NCBI GenBank assembly: GCA_009617715.1
Contig: VTFK01000291.1
Coordinates: 1-64,000, forward strand
Reading direction: 5' to 3'
Length of the DNA stretch: 64,000 bases
DNA from: Plectrocnemia conspersa
Lineage: Eukaryota; Arthropoda; Insecta; Trichoptera; Polycentropodidae
The notes under the pieces are model-generated. The model did not search any database. It was given only the letters and a program-made list of their open reading frames with translations, and was not told the DNA's origin. This document shows positions 56,665 to 64,000 of the stretch, piece by piece. Numbering within the stretch: position 1 is the stretch's first letter; every line of letters begins with the position of its first letter. A program made the translations under genes and the position numbers.

Positions 56665-59346
56665 ATTTGCTCTCTAAGTGTAAAGTCTTTGTTTTATGTT
56701 TTCTTACACATGTTTGTACGAATGGATGAAAAGTTGATTTAGACCAATTTTGCCATATTGTATGTAATGTCTATTCCATTTAATGAAGAATTTGTCTTTT
56801 GGGTAACTCCTAGAAACAAAACCATTATAGTTGTTTTTTGATGGTAATATATATATATTAAGCGATACCATGATTATTGTTCGAACAAACAAATTACATG
56901 ATTTTAGCAATTGCTAATTGTTTATGTTCTTCTTTGGTGTTCTTAATAGGGTTTGTTTATAAAAAACCTTTTTACCTGGCCATTATATAGGAAGCACTTC
57001 AAATCATAAGCTGTCTAAGACATTAACAGTGTTCATTTAGCACAAATTAAGTGACAAATTAATGCAATATCAATTATCATATGACTCCTGATTTATATTT
57101 TAGGGAACCTCAAATCTTATGGAAACTAAACAATATACATATTTATCTTTTATAAACATACTTTGATTACAAATATAAAATACACTCTTCTATGGTAGAA
57201 ACATTAGTATGAATTCTTCACCGAAATTTTATTGGCAGCATTTATTAAAAACACTCATTTTAATGTTTGTATTGTGTATAATATTGAATAATATTGTGCT
57301 TAAAACATTAATCATCCGCTCAACATGCTTAATATATTTATACGAATATTAGATACATATCAACAATTATCATACTCGTATCTGCTTAGACACAAACATA
57401 TTATATTACATTGAATAAAATGAATTGACAACGTTTACTTCACACATTCCCGTCGGTAAAATATATTTATATAATCTTTGCGATTCTCAAACATTATACA
57501 TAACATACGTAAGAAATGCTTGAATGTGATCAGTCATTGAAGATTTTAAAATACATATGAATGAAGGACTTAATTATGGTAATAAATACAATGCAAATGT
57601 AATCACTTACAAAAATAAGTTCCGTTAATACGTTGCTCGAATAAATATTCTTTTCATCAAAATCACAACTGGAACTGTAATGTTTATAAAAGTATTGCTG
57701 AATATAATGATAAATGATTGTTGAATGGAGTACATACGTTCTATTAATAGTATACTTTTTATGGTAACCAAATAGCTAATACATGAAAAAAATATGTGAG
57801 CTCTATATATTTGTATATCGACTCGGAGCCCTCTTAAACAAGGGATTAATTCAATCATTTTTTTAATTTATTAAAACGTATATTGAATACATTCTTACTT
57901 TTTTAATAATAAAATAAAATTGTAAATTTGGCAATATGCAAGCATATATACTATTTTTTTGAGATATAGGTACATACACAAAGTTATCAAATCAATCTTA
58001 TAGTATCTTATATAATTTTGACACATTCCTTTAGTATTTACAATGGAAGATCTATAATTTTGGCATTGAAATTATTAAGGATTTGCTATTTAAAATAAAT
58101 ATATAAAAATAATTATATAAGTTTGTCATTATCAATAGATATCTAAGAGTATACAGAATTTTTAAAAACTGTATTGCTATGAATACATAATTATAATCTA
58201 GCATATAAAAGCATTATAATCATAATTAAAAATATATGTATACGTTAAATAAAAACGCAGATTAATCACTCAATCTAAAAGTTATCTAAGACATTCATTT
58301 AAAAGTAAATATCTAAACTACCAAGTACGTGACTTCTAAAAGACATTGAATATAGAAGAAGTAGATATAGATTAAGTATTTAGTGTTAGAAAATCGGATG
58401 GAAGTTCTGGGGCATTAGCTTTTACACATTTTTAAAAGTAACTTTGTCAAACTACATAATTCTCTACTAGGAAGTATCTAATAAGTATGTATACTTATAG
58501 TATTAATATAATAATACACTAATAAAATGTAAAGGCAACATTTTTGACATCTGAGTATTATTTACTAATAATGTAATAAATAAAATAAATATTAAAAAAA
58601 AATTTACTCTAGAAACAATTTCAACAAATATTACACCAACTACACATTTTGTAGTAAAATTATATTATAATAGTATAATTTTATTTATATTTACAAAAAC
58701 TGTACAACACAATGTTTATGTCATGTATAATATATTTTAATTAAAATTTTATCAAAAAGAATGATCTTTAATATTAAAATCATAAATAATTTCATCGATC
58801 AAATTAGAATTTTTATTCATTTTTTCTAAAATTAATGTTTCTTGGGATTATAATCCATCTTAAAAAAATATTTTGATCTAATTTGTTAAATATACAACTA
58901 AAAACCTAATTTCTAAATTATTTTTCTTAATCAGATCTTCATTAGATAAAGTGCATGTTTAATAATTACTTTATTATTAACAATTTGGCAATGTTCAAAG
59001 CATTTAATTTTTATTACTATTTACATGTATTTTTAGGAAAAGGCTTGCCGTACCGTGCAAAAATATATGATTACTTTATGGCGAAGAATCAATAAGGTAT
59101 TCTTTGAATATTATTAATATACGCATAAAATATGTTTAATTATACCAAAGCAAAAATAAAATAAAGAGAATCATAAATTTATAATATGTTACATACACTT
59201 TGTACAAGTATTGAGTTTATATATATGTATATATAATTAATATATATACTATTTTATTCACAAGTCTTTTATTAAATATATCATAAGACAATTTAACACA
59301 TTTTTTATGGACTTATTATAATTTATGTTTAAAGTATCAGTTCACT
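56665..59346. other. AT-rich intergenic region and 3' UTR of the macroglobulin gene
   Basis: No gene seen. The part nearest 59346 is the 3' UTR of the minus-strand gene; reverse-strand AATAAA-type signals occur near 59250-59275. Otherwise AT-rich. Confidence 0.45.
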
Positions 59347-62300
59347 TTACAACTTATTGTTATGTGATTCGACTTTGTTCACTTTGTTTAATTCGGCTTC
59401 TTGTTTTTCTTGATTCTTATCCATTTCTATATGGATCGCTTCTTTCAAGAGATTCCAAAGTTCGTTTCGATCCACCACTAAAAGTTGATCCTTTTTCTCG
59501 GAGAGGAACTGCAATGGTGGAATCTCAGAATCCAACTCCATAGTCGTTTCTGAAATAGGTGACAATGGTGGGTGTTGTTTCTCATGATTCACAGATTTGG
59601 GTATTTGAGATATTTGCTGTGTGACTGTTTCCGGTGTAGGAGTTAATATATTATTTTTATCAGTTACAGTTGTGCTTCTTACAGAAATAGTGGTACTTTC
59701 TTTCTTGACAACGTTTATCGTAGTGCTTTCAATTTGTGCCTTTTCTGATTTTATAGGTAATGGAGTTGTTAAAGAATTTACTGTAATGTTACTCAGAGTT
59801 GTAATCAAATTTGTAGCTACTGTGCTCGTATGTAATAATGGTTGAATTATCTCTGTATTTGTTACTTTAGCCAACGAAGCATTGTTCACGTTATGAATGA
59901 CTCTAATATTTTTCTTTAATACATCATGATTTTCTCCATATGTATATTTTAATGTACCTTTTTTTCTCGATATCGACTGCTTCTTCGGATAAGGTTGCTT
60001 CTTGGCTATATCGAATAAGATCTTTGTTGTGTCTGATTTTGAAGATATATTTAGTTTCTTTTGCGTGACAATTTCATCCCCACTCTCTCCTTTGATCGGT
60101 AAGAATGTAGTGGCAATAGCATCACTCGGCATTATAGAAGGCACGATAATAGGAATATCATTACTGACACTCGTAGAATCAGCTTTTTCTTTAGTAACAT
60201 TAAAATTTGTTGTATTAACAATCACATGCTTTTTAATCTCATTATCTATCCTGTTTCTACATATTTTTCCACACTCGCAGATCTCTGGAAGGTCTTGTCC
60301 GACGTTTGGCATACCATTTTCAGTTTTACCGAACCACGTTATTAAGTCGTCTTCTATAATACCTTTTAATAGTGGACTCGTTGGTTTTGTGTGGAAGAAG
60401 AGCTCTGCAGCCAAATCCGGTCTAGTCGCCGGATATATTGTAGCAAAAGCTGGACGGAGAGAGCTTAGAATAAATGTAGATCTCGCTTGATATGTTACAC
60501 ACACCGGACAAGAAGAACTTATCTGAAATGATTTATAATCATAAATAACAAATATAAAAACATAAACATTACAAACTCATATTCATTTTACTTACATTTG
60601 TGAACGCGAACCATACAAAGTTATCTTTAGATCCGTGTTGTAGATCGGCAAAAGTTCCTTCATCCAAAACGACGGGATTGATCGAAACTACTTCATAACC
60701 AGAAAACAGTGACACTTCCAGTTTCAAAGGACCAGATCTTTCCTGACTCTTCCATCTGAATAAAAATTGTTATTAATACATAGCGTCTTAATATAAATAA
60801 TGATATGAAAAATTACTTGAAACATGTTTTGATGTTGAGCGTTGGTAGTTTTCCTTGCAATTCTTCCAAAGAGCTCCGTTCAGGTCTGATTTCTTCGATA
60901 ACAGCTGACCATAATGTGAGTAAAGCGTTATCTGAAGACGGCGTGTATGCAGAATACGTAATACGTCCCTATGAAAAGAAAGATATTTTAATAAACTTGA
61001 TATAATATTTATTATCCATTAAAAATATATAAAAAAACATTGAAAAATATATAATAATGATATTATAAAATGAACAAAATCCCCAATAAGGTTTAGCCCT
61101 ATTTTCTAAGACACTATTGAGGTGAAAACCGAGTTCTAGCAAATTACTAGGAATGTCGTAACTACACTTGTAGATAGAATCGTATCTGATGCTGTTATTT
61201 TTGAGAATAAAGTATTTTCAAAAATATTTTTTCCAACAATATAGAAAGTAAATGAAAAGAGGAAATTAATGGTACAGAAAGGTTTTTGTGCACAGTTGTC
61301 TTATTCATTTTTATTAGTGCTCATATACAACAAAATAAAAATTCAGCGTATGAAGTATTTTTAGAAGTAACTGAATATAAGGAAGATTGTTTAAAAGCTT
61401 CCTATTCTTTAAAACACGAAATATGCATTAACAGACAGACGGAGAGTTCGTCATACATGATGACAACTGATGTCAAAAATTTGACTGCTTGTTTATTATA
61501 TTTATATATGTATATAAATATATGAAAAATATGAAGACTACAATAGTTATCATATATTTATTCAATATCTTCAAATAAAATGCTCCAATTCTTGAATCTT
61601 TGGATTTTTTCCCAAAATTTGCAAGCATGTATTCAACAATACATTACACCATAAGCTAGCAATAAAACATTCATTTCGACTTTGAATAAATAGACATTAT
61701 TTTTTTGGTCTTTCTATTATTAATTAATAAAAAAGGAATAAAGACAATACCGGTAATACCAGTATTGACTGTTTTATCTCGGTATTATTTCAATTCCTAA
61801 TTTAGAGTGTGTGAGTATTTTTTTTTATCTCACAGAAATATGAAGTAAATTAAAAATTAAAACAGAAATATACATTAAATATCATCAGACAAGAATCAGT
61901 CTATAAACTGTGAGCTTCCAAATAGAAGGTAGCAATACCATCTGAAAATTGGTAAAAAGTCGAATCGTAAACATTATTTTGAACAGTACAAATTTTCAAG
62001 TTGTTTAAAATCTCTATCAGCAGCTTAGATAAGTGCTTTATAAGGTGTATACATCAATGCTACTCTAGAGATTCATATCCCAGTATACCTTGCCAGAATT
62101 TTGTTTGAAATATAAATGAATAATATTTGCATATTATAATATTATATATTTAGAAAATCTCTTTTGAACTATATCTATATAATCACCATTTTTTTAATTT
62201 AAGTCTGACCAACATGACTTGATTCGTTTTTTCAATGCGTCATGGAACATACAAGAGTCGCATTACATATTATGCAGTGAAGCACGTTTCTATCCACTTT

Positions 62301-64000
62301 ATAATCATAAGTAAAAAATATTATATATTACCTGCACTGTAGCACAACCAGCTCCAGTGGCATAAACAAACACTTTTGTTGGTAATGATGGTAAATGTAA
62401 GTGTCTTGCTGGATGATCTGCTTTTAGCTCCACGGTGTCCGTCAACTCCATTCCGGCAGTAGCCAAAGAAACCGTTAAAGAACGATGCCTAAAGTGTATA
62501 AAATCATATTTAATCATAGTCATTTATACAATTTAAACAAAAAATTCACCTATCATAAGCTAAAGTTGAAAATGCTGAGAACGACTTCACAGCTTGATAC
62601 AAAAGTTCCACGTGTTTATCCAAAAGGTGAGTTCTATAAAACAGGTAACGAGCAACAGGCTCTGCACTTTGCAAATCGCCCAAAGCTGTATACGTGGATA
62701 ATACACATAGTGAAGCTTTAAAATCTTCTAAGCTTGCTAAAAATCAAGGATGTATTTAGATAATATGTATATATGAACACATAATATTAATAGAATAGGG
62801 TTTACTTAAAACTGGTGGATTCATACGCCTCGTTGAATCTTCTTCATACAACCAATCTGCATCGCGTCTCGGTAGAGGATGAGGCCAACCGAAATCTCCT
62901 TCTTCTGTTGTCGACGCATTCTTTAATATCTTCAATGCTTCAGGAAGTAAAGGACTCCTGTGTTTTAAAAAAAATAATGTATGAAATGAGTCCCGGAGAA
63001 ACTTTTTATTTAAATTTAAAAATATATTATATCAAGATCCTACATAAGGAAGATATATGTTATTTAATTCTAAAAATATAAAATTAAATAAGTAGACATC
63101 TATGATTTTTGGATTTATTAAAAATATTATTTAGATAATTTTATCAAAGCTTTGAACCATTTATATATTACATTTTTAAATATATAATATAGAATGTTTT
63201 CTTTAAAGCTAATAGATATTATATGAATAATATCAGTAGTAATAAATATTATATGAATAATATTATTAAAATCAGTTCTTGGTTTTATTTGTTGAACTCA
63301 TGAATGTAGAATATCTATTGGAGAAACCATTAAGTAAAAATAAAGTAAGTGTGACCTTATGAATGATGATATAAATGCATCCTATTTGACATTCGTTGTT
63401 GAATGTTTCATACAACATATTAAATAATATCTAATATATCTATAATACTTTGGTTACTAATGATATTTCTTAAATATTAATAAATATGAGAGATCCATAA
63501 TAATAAATTTCACTCTTGGGATAAAAATACTGTTTTCTGTTATTTACATGATATAAAAATACAATAAATATCAGTATAATACGTACTGTGTTACAACGAG
63601 AGCATAGGTCATAGCTGCTAACGGATGTGATGATGTCACATTATAAATATTACTTTCAAGATATTTTCTAGCTCTCACAATAGTATCAAGGTCTTTCTGA
63701 AAGTTGATTGATAATTATTAATACAAAATAAAGTATAAATATGCAACATATACAATACAATGAATACAAACATCATTTTCCAATCCTATTTCCATGAGCA
63801 TTGCCAATGTTTCGGCGGTGATTTCTACGTTACGTTCCAATTGTAAAGCGTCCTTAGATAAGTTCTTCCACTTCTCAACTATTCCATAATCGAGTTCTTC
63901 ATATGAGTTCAACGATGCCTTTTTATTGTTATTGTTGATTTCCATATCAGCGTCCGACGTCAGCATCGAAATTTTAACATCGGCTGGGAGAGGAGCAAAA
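59347..64000 (-). CDS. Alpha-2-macroglobulin/complement-family protein, C-terminal part
   Basis: Eight exons read by eye: 64000(partial)-63754, 63696-63587, 62957-62806, 62736-62550, 62488-62332, 60968-60817, 60755-60596 and 60522-59347 (stop). All junction phases agree (0,2,1,2,0,2,0). The protein shows the end of the helical thioester-type domain (TIVRARKYLESNIYN, AMTYALVVTQSPLLPEALKI), then LTVSLATAGMELTDTVEL and the hallmark PSLPTKVFVYATGAGCATVQ. The receptor-binding domain follows (LKLEVSLFSGYEVVSINP, CVTYQARSTFILSSLRPA). The family (A2M, TEPs, CD109, C3, Mcr, CPAMD8) consists of large secreted or membrane-attached protease-trapping, opsonic or junctional proteins. The usual GGF-x-STQDT block of the helical domain is not recognisable. 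After the last domain come a Cys cluster (ICECGKICR) and about 300 Ser/Thr/Lys-rich residues with no membrane segment. The exact subfamily is not settled. The first exon may instead start at 63983, where CTCCTCTCCCAG looks like an acceptor. Confidence 0.85.
60969..62331 (-). other. Intron of the macroglobulin gene
   Basis: 1.36 kb, AT-rich, with donor CAG|GTAATA and acceptor TTTTCATAG. It holds a short chance frame (61286-61525, plus) and a mirror-like ATACCGGTAATACCAGTATT at about 61750. No further gene seen. Confidence 0.5.

Noticed and set aside
62305..63081. Plus-strand frames over the macroglobulin exons
   Set aside because: They are the antisense of clear minus-strand coding exons.

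Overview
This is AT-rich nuclear DNA from an insect, most likely a moth or butterfly. That assignment is inferred from spliced animal genes, an NPF-like neuropeptide gene and an insect-type transposon load; no single marker proves it. Four host genes can be supported.

(1) About 2.8-13.7 kb, plus strand: the 3' part of a collagen gene of the transmembrane MACIT type (XIII/XXIII/XXV-like), in many small Gly-X-Y exons. The splice phases suggest two mutually exclusive exons (one carries an RGKR furin-like site) and three possible alternative 3' ends. (2) 15.2-15.6 kb, minus strand: a complete two-exon PTRHD1 gene (peptidyl-tRNA hydrolase 2 fold), tail to tail with the collagen. (3) 36.1-53.2 kb, plus strand: a small neuropeptide gene resembling the NPY/NPF superfamily. 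It has a TATA promoter, a non-coding first exon, a signal-peptide exon and a 198-nt cassette exon. Both junctions split the arginine codon of a KPR(L/F)G amidation site, so skipping the cassette changes the predicted amidated peptides. Its main intron is 14.6 kb. (4) 59.3-64.0 kb, minus strand: the last eight exons of an alpha-2-macroglobulin/complement-like gene, ending in a long Ser/Thr-rich tail; it runs off the right edge.

The middle (about 16.9-34.3 kb) is a transposon graveyard. It holds a broken Jockey-type LINE interrupted by a hAT end, a deleted piggyBac copy, a Tc1/mariner-group relic, a nearly full-length but frameshifted LINE (26.2-29.9 kb, minus) and a Tigger/jerky relic. Several MITE-like inverted repeats, a CG-rich palindromic family with four copies, SINE-like and copia-like scraps, and a solo 3' end of the large LINE lie in introns and intergenic DNA.

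The rest is very AT-rich sequence with no gene that I could support. Exon limits were read by eye from splice consensus, phase and protein similarity; no search or transcript data were available.
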